From positions 1 through 22,166 of IMG/VR virus record IMGVR_UViG_3300030328_003676: a DNA stretch of 22,166 bases. One strand, 5' to 3'. The translations under genes were made by a program, and so were the position numbers. Every line of letters begins with the position of its first letter. Position 1 is the first letter of the stretch. Of the stretch, positions 5,929-11,059 are shown piece after piece. The notes beneath the pieces were generated by a model. It did not search any database and was not told the DNA's origin. It saw only the letters and a list, made by a program, of their open reading frames with translations. Origin of the DNA: a virus.

Positions 5929-6017
5929 AGGAAAACTTTGAAAAGTATTTCGTGCATTTTTATTTTCTTAGCCTAGTAATACTAGTCATGCTTAATGTAT
6001 GGGTGATGCTAAGATAG
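5925..6017 (+). CDS. tiny membrane protein, GTG start (30 aa)
   Basis: A 30-residue frame starting GTG inside the previous stop codon, with GAGG about 6 nt upstream. Residues 8-29 form one hydrophobic segment (VHFYFLSLVILVMLNVWVML) ending in Arg. It is the last gene before the operon terminator. Its role is unknown. Confidence 0.5.
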   Translation: MKENFEKYFVHFYFLSLVILVMLNVWVMLR

Positions 6018-6044
6018 TATAAAAACGAAGTATAAAACCTAACT

Positions 6045-6100
6045 AAAACCGCAACGGGGCTTTCATAGCCCCTTTTCTTTACCCAAACCGCAACGGGGCT
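6045..6100. repeat. 16-bp direct repeat containing the terminator's left arm
   Basis: AAACCGCAACGGGGCT occurs at 6046-6061, where it forms the left arm of the terminator, and again at 6085-6100 without a matching right arm. This looks like a partial duplication of the terminator or a repeated binding site. Confidence 0.7.
6056..6076 (+). terminator. terminator of the 2.2-6.0 kb operon
   Basis: GGGGCT (6056-6061) pairs with AGCCCC (6067-6072) around TTCAT and is followed by TTTTCTTT. Read leftward the hairpin is intact but its T-run is interrupted. Confidence 0.85.
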
Positions 6101-6485
6101 AACAACGAGTATTCAAATCTAAGAGACTAGGGAACAATTTGTAAAAATTAAATGCCTACTGTATCAAGTTTATACAGCCAATAATAGATTAAAAATAATT
6201 TGCGATTGCCCAAGTTGATGAATCAAAATAGTTGCAAAAATTAGACGCAGATGTAGCAACTTAGTTGAAGTTGTTGTTGTGTGGAATTATATTAGAACTG
6301 TTTGATTTAAATAGCTACTTAGTTGCTTTAATCGCATAACACTCCCTCAACGAAAACAGAGATAACAGGTTTCGAGCCATCTCCCCTGAGGGGGAGCTGT
6401 CTCTCACGTGTTACTCTTTTGTTTAGTTCGGAGTTGAGTTTGATGTGTTGTAGTTAGCTTGGTTAGTTCTAATTTTTATGTATAT
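6101..6485. other. structured intergenic region, possible leftward noncoding RNA
   Basis: No gene is seen on either strand. Inverted repeats include CTGTAT/ATACAG (6159-6177), CAACTT/AAGTTG (6257-6273) and CTCCCC-TGAG-GGGGAG (6381-6396). The last is enclosed by ACAG/CTGT (6365-6368/6397-6400) and GAGA/TCTC (6359-6362/6402-6405). TAGCAACTTAGTTG (6254-6267) and TAGCTACTTAGTTG (6312-6325) are near-identical direct repeats. A weak leftward promoter at 6486-6514 could transcribe the region. An RNA is a possibility, not a conclusion. Confidence 0.45.
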
Positions 6486-6514
6486 ATTATACCACAATTT
6501 TAACAAAATTACAA
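6486..6514 (-). promoter_or_regulatory. weak leftward promoter candidate
   Basis: On the minus strand TATAAT (6491-6486) is perfect. A TTGTAA lies 17 bp upstream (6514-6509), matching the -35 consensus at four of six positions. It would transcribe 6479 leftward through the structured intergenic region. Confidence 0.45.
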
Positions 6515-6519
6515 CAAAA

Positions 6520-6557
6520 ATTTTTGAGTAGGTCATTTACTCGCAATCCTGTGCGAG
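6520..6557 (-). terminator. hairpins at the end of the leftward operon
   Basis: Read leftward, CTCGCA (6557-6552) pairs with TGCGAG (6545-6540). A second hairpin then pairs GAGTA with TACTC (about 6542-6526), followed by AAAAATTTTT. This fits a termination region for the leftward operon, although the A-run precedes the T-run. Confidence 0.5.
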
Positions 6558-6579
6558 TCTCATCTGACATAAAATACTT

Positions 6580-6834
6580 TTATTCTTCTTCGGGTGGTAG
6601 GGTTTTATCGGACAATATCGGTAAGCGAGGCTCAGGTGGGAGTTGATTTTTCTTGTGGAGAGCCGCCGATCTGCGTTTTGCAGCGTTCATTTTCTCTTGT
6701 CTGCGTTGTGCTGGTTTGGTATAATACTGTTTTTTACGCCAATCTTCTAGTTTGCCGTCTTTTTGAACTTTTCGTTTGAACTGCCTGAGTAGGCGATCGA
6801 AAGGGATTGGTTTGTCATTTTTGCGTTTTCTCAT
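6580..6834 (-). CDS. rpsU: phage-encoded ribosomal protein bS21 (84 aa)
   Basis: The protein follows bS21, the small-subunit protein near the anti-Shine-Dalgarno region: PIPFDRLLRQFKRKVQKDGK, then LEDWRKKQYYTKPAQRRQEK and a basic NAAKRRSAALHKK stretch. The first two blocks correspond to the PFD-ALRRFKR and R-REFYEKPTTER parts of bacterial bS21. The tail (about 65-84) is proline-rich and acidic, unlike the usual basic end. The ATG at 6834 is chosen over a TTG at 6852. It overlaps the upstream gene by 20 nt, so translation may be coupled. bS21 homologs are known from aquatic phages; the role proposed is biasing ribosomes toward phage mRNA, which is inference here. Confidence 0.88.
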   Translation of the reverse strand: MRKRKNDKPIPFDRLLRQFKRKVQKDGKLEDWRKKQYYTKPAQRRQEKMNAAKRRSAALHKKNQLPPEPRLPILSDKTLPPEEE

Positions 6835-7081
6835 ATAAGTCCGTAGGCACAAATTGCCTGATGTGTTTAGAAAGGGGATTTGCTACCCCTAGTGAGTTAT
6901 CAACTGTTACCTCTAAAAATTTGACAACCCAAGCCATATCAAAGACAAAGTCCTTGCTGGCAGTATTAATTCCATTTCTCTCTAGCAAATCTAATAATTT
7001 TAGAGAGATGTCGTTTACGATTACATCTGACCTTTCTTTTGGGGTCGGACGTTTGGGAAAAGGTATTACTTTTCCATTCAT
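6815..7081 (-). CDS. conserved phage protein of unknown function with VIPFP start (88 aa)
   Basis: The protein starts with a short basic segment (MNGKVIPFPKRPTPKERSD) followed by helices. The segment FVFDMAWVVKFLEVTVDNSL resembles small proteins recalled from marine myoviruses and podoviruses, but no function is known. AGGAG lies just upstream of the ATG, at the end of the previous leftward gene. It is the middle gene of a three-gene leftward operon with a Myb-like protein and bS21. Confidence 0.75.
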   Translation of the reverse strand: MNGKVIPFPKRPTPKERSDVIVNDISLKLLDLLERNGINTASKDFVFDMAWVVKFLEVTVDNSLGVANPLSKHIRQFVPTDLYEKTQK

Positions 7082-7090
7082 GATTTTCTC

Positions 7091-7270
7091 CTATCTGCGA
7101 GTTGTGTTAAATGTATAACCTCGCTTCCTTAAGTAGTGGACTTTAGACCTAATTGCACTATGCGATTTTCCTAGCATGATGCTCATTTCGTCTATCGCAA
7201 GTTCTCCATAGAACTTCTTTAACAAGGAAATATCCTTGTCCGTCCAGCGGCTTGATATAGATTTCTTCAT
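7091..7270 (-). CDS. Myb/SANT-like DNA-binding protein, leaderless (59 aa)
   Basis: The whole protein is one Myb/HTH unit: SRWTDKDISLLKKFYGEL (helix 1 with the W-T-D start), AIDEMSIMLGKSHSAIRSKV (helices 2 and 3), HYLRKRGYTF (end of helix 3). The LGKS-AIRSKV-LRKRGY pattern is the repeat seen at 676-987, 4438-4758, 13234-13641 and 17047-17775, reduced to its minimum. The -10 box of the promoter at 7277-7305 ends 6 nt before the ATG, so the mRNA is leaderless. As first gene of the leftward operon and facing a divergent promoter, it could be a local regulator; that is inference. Confidence 0.8.
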   Translation of the reverse strand: MKKSISSRWTDKDISLLKKFYGELAIDEMSIMLGKSHSAIRSKVHYLRKRGYTFNTTRR

Positions 7271-7276
7271 ATTTAT

Positions 7277-7305
7277 ATTATACTAAAATTTAACTCTGAA
7301 GTCAA
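7277..7305 (-). promoter_or_regulatory. leftward promoter, cassette type, leaderless
   Basis: On the minus strand TTGACT (7305-7300), 17 bp, TATAAT (7282-7277), then ATG at 7270. It carries the conserved upstream AAAAATAGTTCTTGAC (7316-7301). It is back to back with the rightward promoter at 7337-7365. Confidence 0.9.
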
Positions 7306-7336
7306 GAACTATTTTTAGGTAAGTTGAAGATAAATC

Positions 7337-7365
7337 TTGACTTGGCACTTAAATTTTTGTATAAT
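7337..7365 (+). promoter_or_regulatory. rightward promoter, cassette type
   Basis: TTGACT (7337-7342), a 17-bp spacer with GGCACTTAAATTTTTG, and TATAAT (7360-7365). A GTG at 7373 starts 7 nt after the -10 box. It shares spacer bases with the promoters at 10313, 13199, 14275 and 16230. Confidence 0.9.
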
Positions 7366-7372
7366 ATGTATA

Positions 7373-7465
7373 GTGAAAAAAGAAATTGGGAAAGTGGCAA
7401 AACATAAACATAAGGAAAGCCAATGGAAACACAGTATGAAATTTTATATTTTATCTTTCTCTTAG
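7373..7465 (+). CDS. possible leaderless 30-aa leader peptide
   Basis: A GTG at the expected transcription start opens a 30-residue frame, basic at first (KKEIGKVAKHKHKESQWKHS) and ending FYILSFS. It overlaps the next gene by 43 nt in another frame. It may be a leader peptide coupled to the next gene, or simply an untranslated leader; GTG is a weaker leaderless start than ATG. Confidence 0.35.
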   Translation: MKKEIGKVAKHKHKESQWKHSMKFYILSFS

Positions 7466-7566
7466 CTAGTGTTCATATCACATGGACTCTAGGTAAAAGA
7501 CAAGGAATAGTAGATACACTAGACTATCTTGAAGAAAAGGGAGACATAGAACTAGACGAGGACTGA
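7423..7566 (+). CDS. small membrane-anchored protein (47 aa)
   Basis: A membrane span at about residues 5-22 (YEILYFIFLLASVHITWTL) is followed by GKRQGIVDTLDYLEEKGDIE and an acidic end. The G-x3-G-I-x-D-T-L-x-x-L-x-x-x-G pattern after a single span recurs in small phage proteins, but the function is unknown. AAGGA lies just before the ATG. Confidence 0.75.
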   Translation: METQYEILYFIFLLASVHITWTLGKRQGIVDTLDYLEEKGDIELDED

Positions 7567-7576
7567 AAAATAGTTC

Positions 7577-7605
7577 TTGACAAGATGCTCATTTTTTGAT
7601 ATAAT
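7577..7605 (+). promoter_or_regulatory. promoter of the hsp20 unit, cassette type
   Basis: TTGACA (7577-7582), 17 bp, TATAAT (7600-7605), preceded by AAAAATAGTTCTTGAC (7566-7581). Unlike its sister promoters it is followed by a leader of about 220 nt rather than a start codon. Confidence 0.9.
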
Positions 7606-7611
7606 ATATAT

Positions 7612-7773
7612 GTAGTGGAGAGATATCACTACGCAACAGAATGCGCAGTAGCGGAACCTGCATTGTTAAAGCCGCACTTATGTCTGGCACGAGTAGGAAA
7701 CAAGATGCTTTCCGAGGGCGAGGTCAGGAGTCTCACTACCACCAGTGAGCGGGTTTGTTAGACATAATTTTTT
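7612..7773 (+). ncRNA. structured leader RNA or attenuator upstream of hsp20
   Basis: The transcript would begin with a 5' hairpin GTAGTG/CACTAC (7612-7617/7627-7632). A bulged helix follows, 7635-7637 plus 7640-7644 with 7660-7667, and part of its loop (GCGG, 7651-7654) can pair with CCGC (7672-7675) as a pseudoknot. A domain closed by a perfect 8-bp helix TTATGTCT/AGACATAA (7678-7685/7760-7767) holds hairpins GGAAA/TTTCC (7696-7713) and CTCACT/AGTGAG (7732-7749). Six T follow directly at 7768-7773, so this may end transcription or act as an attenuator. No start codon with a ribosome binding site is seen inside. Known classes were not recognised. Confidence 0.65.
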
Positions 7774-7779
7774 ATAAAC

Positions 7780-7820
7780 GAGTTGCCGAAAGGAACTCAA
7801 GACGACTGCCGAAAGGAGTC
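7780..7820 (+). promoter_or_regulatory. twin GAAA-tetraloop hairpins before the hsp20 ribosome binding site
   Basis: GAGTT-g-CC-GAAA-GG-AACTC (7780-7798) and GACT-g-CC-GAAA-GG-AGTC (7804-7820) have the same design: one bulged G and a GNRA loop. The stem bases differ between the two but pairing is kept. AGGAG (7824-7828) follows. They may protect the mRNA or bind a protein. Confidence 0.75.
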
Positions 7821-7834
7821 AACAGGAGAAACAA

Positions 7835-8269
7835 ATGACAGGATTACAAACTGCATTAAATTTTAACGATTTCGACAAATTGTTTGTCGGATTTGATCGC
7901 TTGCACAATCAGCTAGCGAGTAGGGTAACAGATTTACCCATTACTAATTATCCAAGATATAATCTAGTTGCTATAGGAGAAGAGGCTTACCGAATTGAAT
8001 TGGCATTACCAGGCTGGAAGAAACAGGACATAGAAATAAAACAACACAAAAATGAGCTTACCATAGAAGGTAAGGAAAAACAGGAGTTGGACTCAAATGA
8101 TGAACGCTACATCTATAAAGGACTTAGCGGGAAAACATTTAAAAGAGTTTTTACTCTTGGCGATTGGGTTGAAGTTAAGGACGCTGGCTTCAAAGACGGA
8201 TTATTAGTAGTAAATCTAGAGGTAAATACACCCGAAGCAGAAAAACCTAAAGCGATAGAAATAGGTTAA
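7835..8269 (+). CDS. hsp20: Hsp20 / IbpA-type small heat shock protein (144 aa)
   Basis: This is an alpha-crystallin chaperone, which holds unfolding proteins in a soluble state without ATP. A short N-terminal arm (about 1-38) leads to NYPRYNLVAIGEEAYRIELA, then LPGWKKQDIEIKQHKNELTI and the GFKDGLLVVNLEV strand typical of IbpA-like proteins. The C-terminal KPKAIEI holds the conserved I-x-I contact. The length is normal for the family. Hsp20 genes are common in marine phages and are thought to help virion or replication protein folding. It has AGGAG 6 nt before the ATG and a long structured leader behind its own promoter, so expression is probably regulated at the RNA level. Confidence 0.92.
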   Translation: MTGLQTALNFNDFDKLFVGFDRLHNQLASRVTDLPITNYPRYNLVAIGEEAYRIELALPGWKKQDIEIKQHKNELTIEGKEKQELDSNDERYIYKGLSGKTFKRVFTLGDWVEVKDAGFKDGLLVVNLEVNTPEAEKPKAIEIG

Positions 8270-8279
8270 GGAGAAAGAC

Positions 8280-8438
8280 ATGCAAACAGCATTGCGATTC
8301 TTGAATCGTTATGCGGATTTGCAGGCGATTCACGGAAATTTAAAAGAGCGTATCAATGAATACGCAGAAATAGTTGTCTTTGGAATATTAGTATCTTGTA
8401 ACGTATGGATACTTTTATACCCGATATTTTATTGGTAG
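8280..8438 (+). CDS. small membrane protein (52 aa)
   Basis: The N-terminal half is amphipathic (LRFLNRYADLQAIHGNLKER) and the C-terminal half is a single span (about 30-50, EIVVFGILVSCNVWILLYPI). AAGGAGA lies just before the ATG. It follows hsp20 by 10 nt and shares its transcript. Its position before the lysozyme gene makes a lysis role possible, but no known holin or spanin family is recognised. Confidence 0.7.
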   Translation: MQTALRFLNRYADLQAIHGNLKERINEYAEIVVFGILVSCNVWILLYPIFYW

Positions 8439-8452
8439 ATAACTAAAGACTT

Positions 8453-8538
8453 GAAATGACCCCGCAGCTCGAAAAATTCTAAGACTGTAGTATTAATCCG
8501 ATTTCGAAAGGTGAACTACAGCCGACTCGGGGCATTTC
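8453..8538 (+). promoter_or_regulatory. long stem structure just before the lysozyme gene
   Basis: GAAATG-a-CCCCG (8453-8464) pairs with CGGGG-CATTTC (8528-8538), giving 11 bp with one bulged A. Inside it CTGTAGT (8485-8491) pairs with ACTACAG (8515-8521). TCGAAA (8469-8474) could pair with TTTCGA (8502-8507) in the inner loop, a possible pseudoknot. The ribosome binding site AAGGA (8543-8547) remains outside. No T-run follows, so it is not a terminator. Confidence 0.7.
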
Positions 8539-8552
8539 ATTTAAGGAAAATT

Positions 8553-8981
8553 ATGAAATTAGAACAAAAAGGAACAGAACTACTTAAACACTTTGAAGGT
8601 TGCGAATTAACTGCATACCAAGATAGTGTAGGAGTATGGACTATAGGGTACGGGCACACTAAAGGTGTCTATGAAGGCATGACTATAACACAAGAAGAAG
8701 CAGAGCAAATGTTATTGACGGAACTTGAAGAATACGAAAGCTACATAGAAAATATGGTAGCAGTACCGCTAACACAAAATCAATTTGACGCTCTAGTAGT
8801 ATGGGTATACAACTTAGGGCCGACTAATTTCAAAAACAGTACCTTACTCAAGGAATTAAACTCAGGGAACTACACCGCAGCAGGCAAAGAAATATTAAGA
8901 TGGAATAAAGCTGGCGGAAAAGTCCTTGCAGGCTTAGTTAGAAGAAGGGAAGCAGAGGCCCAATTATTTAATGATTCTTAA
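8553..8981 (+). CDS. GH24 (T4-type) lysozyme endolysin (142 aa)
   Basis: The enzyme cleaves the glycan of peptidoglycan at the end of infection. The catalytic triad is complete and spaced as in T4 lysozyme: E15 in HFEGCELTAY, D24 in YQDSVG, and T30 in VWTIGYGHT. The C-terminus has the GLVRRREAEAQLF ending of this family. There is no signal peptide, so export would need a holin. The ATG at 8553 has AAGGA upstream; the open frame before it (to 8511) lies within the leader stem and is rejected. The structured leader suggests timing of translation. Confidence 0.95.
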   Translation: MKLEQKGTELLKHFEGCELTAYQDSVGVWTIGYGHTKGVYEGMTITQEEAEQMLLTELEEYESYIENMVAVPLTQNQFDALVVWVYNLGPTNFKNSTLLKELNSGNYTAAGKEILRWNKAGGKVLAGLVRRREAEAQLFNDS

Positions 8982-9138
8982 ATATAAAGGGAAAAATATA
9001 GAAGTATCTAATGATTTTATAAATGATTGTGGTATGCACGCCGCTCAAAGGGGAATGACTTTGGAGGAGTACATAGCAGAAGCATTTACAATGTTAGAGA
9101 ATAAACCAACACAAATTAAAGATGGAAAAAACAATTAA
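8971..9138 (+). CDS. hypothetical protein (55 aa)
   Basis: A small frame overlapping the lysozyme end by 11 nt and the next gene by 17 nt. The sequence shows a short strand (MILKYKGKNIEVS) and a helix with AAQRGMTLEEYIAEAF, the latter resembling the end of a ribbon-helix-helix or small regulator. No strong ribosome binding site is seen, so translation may depend on coupling. The function is unknown. Confidence 0.6.
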   Translation: MILKYKGKNIEVSNDFINDCGMHAAQRGMTLEEYIAEAFTMLENKPTQIKDGKNN

Positions 9139-9406
9139 AGAAATAGTAGAAAAATCACACAATGCCTATAAAGGAAAATTTTGGAACAGACACATAAAAA
9201 AATTCCAAAGTTGGGAAGAGCATATGACGTGGTTAAAAGATTTTGAACAATTCTGTAGCAGAATGTGGTTAGACAATGAAGAAGAAAACCTTTCACCTCT
9301 AGCCGCTGGTAATAGATTATCAAAATCAAAATACATAGAGACATATGAAGATTGGCTAGTACAAAAGTTTGTTAAAAAGCAAATGGTAGACAGGTCAATT
9401 ATATGA
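9122..9406 (+). CDS. hypothetical helical protein (94 aa)
   Basis: A charged, aromatic-rich and probably all-helical soluble protein (KFWNRHIKKFQSWEEHMTWL). It starts in the end of the previous gene and its stop overlaps the next start (ATGA). No family is recognised. Confidence 0.7.
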   Translation: MEKTIKEIVEKSHNAYKGKFWNRHIKKFQSWEEHMTWLKDFEQFCSRMWLDNEEENLSPLAAGNRLSKSKYIETYEDWLVQKFVKKQMVDRSII

Positions 9407-9603
9407 AAACGCAAGATTTTACAATAACAATAACAGCTAAAGCAGATGTTACCGATAAGGCGGTAAAAGATTGGTTACCGAGTGCCTTACAAGAAGGCGA
9501 TTTTAAGTATAGGTTAGTAAAAATTTATAGTACAGAAATCACGCCCGTAGACAGAAGCGATTCTAGTAATAAGTATTTAGACGATATGGATACTAGTGGC
9601 TAA
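9403..9603 (+). CDS. hypothetical protein (66 aa)
   Basis: Starts by ATGA overlap. The first half is strand-like (QDFTITITAKADVTDKAVKD), then WLPSALQEGDFKYRLVKIYS and an acidic tail. This could be a small ferredoxin-like or other alpha/beta fold. The function is unknown. Confidence 0.7.
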   Translation: MKTQDFTITITAKADVTDKAVKDWLPSALQEGDFKYRLVKIYSTEITPVDRSDSSNKYLDDMDTSG

Positions 9604-9618
9604 GACAACAGGAGAAAA

Positions 9619-9819
9619 ATGGACGACGGCGAACCGAGTCAATTATATCAAACATTACTATTAGAACAAGAGATGAACCCCTCACAAGCAATATCAATTC
9701 TAATAGCGTACTACAACATGAGTGAGGAAGAGGCTAATTTGGTATCAAGAGAATACCATCTTAGATTGGGAGAGTTACAGAATGTCAAATGGACAGCAAA
9801 TGGGACAATTCTCAGGTGA
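9619..9819 (+). CDS. hypothetical protein (66 aa)
   Basis: A small helical, acidic protein (SQAISILIAYYNMSEEEANL). It has AGGAGA before the ATG at 9619. Its last 38 nt overlap the beginning of the membrane protein gene at 9782 in another frame. No family is recognised. Confidence 0.65.
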   Translation: MDDGEPSQLYQTLLLEQEMNPSQAISILIAYYNMSEEEANLVSREYHLRLGELQNVKWTANGTILR

Positions 9820-10168
9820 TATGGACAGGAACGAAGTTGAGATAGACCTCAACAAGTTTATGGCTTTATTACAAGAGAAGTCCGAACTCAAAGACAGAAT
9901 AAGAGAACTAGAAGATATAACTAATGTTAACCCATTTCAGAAATGGATTTTTCTAGCTCAAATGGTAGATAGTTGGAGAATATTCCCTAGATTATTCTTG
10001 AGTATCTATATGTTCTTACTTTATTTCGCAACATTTTGGTTTATGGAATTGGTAGACCCAAGCTTTGAGCAATCAGGGTTAATATCAGTATTAGTTGGAG
10101 CAGGCGCAGCTTGGTTTGGACTATATGCTGGAACACATAAATCAGCAACCGCAGGTCAAAAAGATTAG
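9782..10168 (+). CDS. two-span membrane protein, possible holin (128 aa)
   Basis: An acidic N-terminal region with a short coiled coil (about 20-45, ALLQEKSELKDRIRELED) is followed by two membrane spans. Span 1 is about 70-92 (FLSIYMFLLYFATFWFMEL) and span 2 about 99-121 (GLISVLVGAGAAWFGLYAGT). Two spans, small size and a position 0.8 kb after lysozyme are compatible with a holin, but the order of domains also fits other phage membrane proteins. The ATG at 9782 has GGAGAG upstream; an in-frame start at 9722 is less likely because it lies inside the previous gene. Confidence 0.65.
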   Translation: MSNGQQMGQFSGDMDRNEVEIDLNKFMALLQEKSELKDRIRELEDITNVNPFQKWIFLAQMVDSWRIFPRLFLSIYMFLLYFATFWFMELVDPSFEQSGLISVLVGAGAAWFGLYAGTHKSATAGQKD

Positions 10169-10299
10169 TGAAAGAAAGAATAGGGCTTACAACAACAGTA
10201 GTATTATTAGTAGTTTTAACAATTTTACCTATAGTATGCCCTATTCCTACTCACCACCACTTATTTACACCTACCTATCATTTTCCGTATTTACCATAG
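10168..10299 (+). CDS. small secreted or membrane peptide (43 aa)
   Basis: A GTG overlapping the previous stop starts a frame with a signal-like segment (MKERIGLTTTVVLLVVLTIL, then PIVC) and a His- and Pro-rich tail. The Cys resembles a lipobox, but the preceding Val breaks the usual Ala/Gly rule. A proline-rich tail after a Cys recalls Rz1-type spanins; the evidence is weak. Confidence 0.45.
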   Translation: MKERIGLTTTVVLLVVLTILPIVCPIPTHHHLFTPTYHFPYLP

Positions 10300-10312
10300 G
10301 TAAAAATAGTTC

Positions 10313-10341
10313 TTGACATAGCGCTTATATTTTGATAAAAT
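10313..10341 (+). promoter_or_regulatory. promoter, cassette type, leaderless
   Basis: TTGACA (10313-10318), a 17-bp spacer with AGCGCTTATATTTTG, and TAAAAT (10336-10341). It is preceded by AAAAATAGTTCTTGAC (10302-10317). The ATG at 10348 begins 6 nt later. Confidence 0.88.
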
Positions 10342-10347
10342 ATAAAA

Positions 10348-10470
10348 ATGAAAAAAGTTAAATTCAGATTACGAGACGATTTAACAGTATGTTTCCCACC
10401 AAATTGGTCGGAGGAACAAAAAGACATTTGGTTAGCCAAATGGCATAAGTATAACAACACAACACACTAG
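10348..10470 (+). CDS. small leaderless protein (40 aa)
   Basis: A 40-residue protein with a basic start (MKKVKFRLRDDLTVCFPPNW) and an aromatic, charged helix (SEEQKDIWLAKWHKY). The start codon coincides with the predicted transcription start. The ribosome binding site of the next gene (AGGAGG) follows right after its stop codon. The family is not recognised. Confidence 0.65.
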   Translation: MKKVKFRLRDDLTVCFPPNWSEEQKDIWLAKWHKYNNTTH

Positions 10471-10478
10471 GAGGCTCT

Positions 10479-10895
10479 GTGAAAACAGACGAACAAGCAA
10501 CATTTGACGAATATGGAAAATTCGTACAATCAACAACATCACAAGAAAGTTTACATACAGAAACATTAGTCGATAGATTAATGGATTTGCACGTTAAACA
10601 TGACGCACAGTTCTCACAGCTATTAACAGCATCTATTGGCATGCAAGCCGAATCAGGAGAATTTTCCGAAGTAATCAAAAAGATTATATTTCAAGGAAAA
10701 GAATTTAATGAACACGAAAGATTTCATCTCATGCGAGAGCTAGGAGATGTGCTTTGGTATTGGGTGCAAGGCTGCAGAGCCTTAGGTTATACGCCTCAAC
10801 AAGTAATGGAAGAAAATATTAACAAACTAGAAAGTAGATATCCTAACGGCTTTGAAGTTATTCGAAGCGAAGTAAGAGAGGAAGGAGACATATGA
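10479..10895 (+). CDS. mazG: MazG-like nucleotide pyrophosphohydrolase (138 aa)
   Basis: The protein is an all-helical NTP pyrophosphohydrolase, which hydrolyses nucleoside triphosphates or related nucleotides to monophosphate and pyrophosphate. Metal-binding acidic residues sit in AESGEFSE (E58, E61, E64) and in ELGDVLWYW (E87, D90), followed by the typical end ENINKLESRYPNGF. Length and order fit a single-domain phage MazG. The start is GTG with AGGAGG upstream. In phages it is thought to adjust nucleotide pools or alarmone levels; the substrate here is unknown. Confidence 0.88.
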   Translation: MKTDEQATFDEYGKFVQSTTSQESLHTETLVDRLMDLHVKHDAQFSQLLTASIGMQAESGEFSEVIKKIIFQGKEFNEHERFHLMRELGDVLWYWVQGCRALGYTPQQVMEENINKLESRYPNGFEVIRSEVREEGDI

Positions 10896-11059
10896 GCTTT
10901 TTAGATATATTCTTATTCCCATTTACTATGCTTGAGTATTTATTCTCAATAATGTTTTGGATATTTATAATGTCATGGATAATGATGGCAGATTGGTATC
11001 GTGATTTAAGTCATGAAATCTCATGGAGATATAGAGAATTAAGAGATAAAAACAAATGA
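10892..11059 (+). CDS. small membrane protein (55 aa)
   Basis: The first 33 residues are very hydrophobic (two short stretches or one long span, FLDIFLFPFTMLEYLFSIMF and on), followed by a charged tail (DWYRDLSHEISWRYRELRDK). AAGGAGA precedes the ATG. It overlaps both neighbours by 4 nt (ATGA), so it is translated with MazG and DenV. The role is unknown. Confidence 0.75.
   Translation: MSFLDIFLFPFTMLEYLFSIMFWIFIMSWIMMADWYRDLSHEISWRYRELRDKNK

Noticed and set aside
6365-6380. T-arm-like GGTTTCGAGCC suggesting a tRNA or tmRNA-like element
   Set aside because: No acceptor, D or anticodon arms fit around it, and the flanking bases pair in another way.
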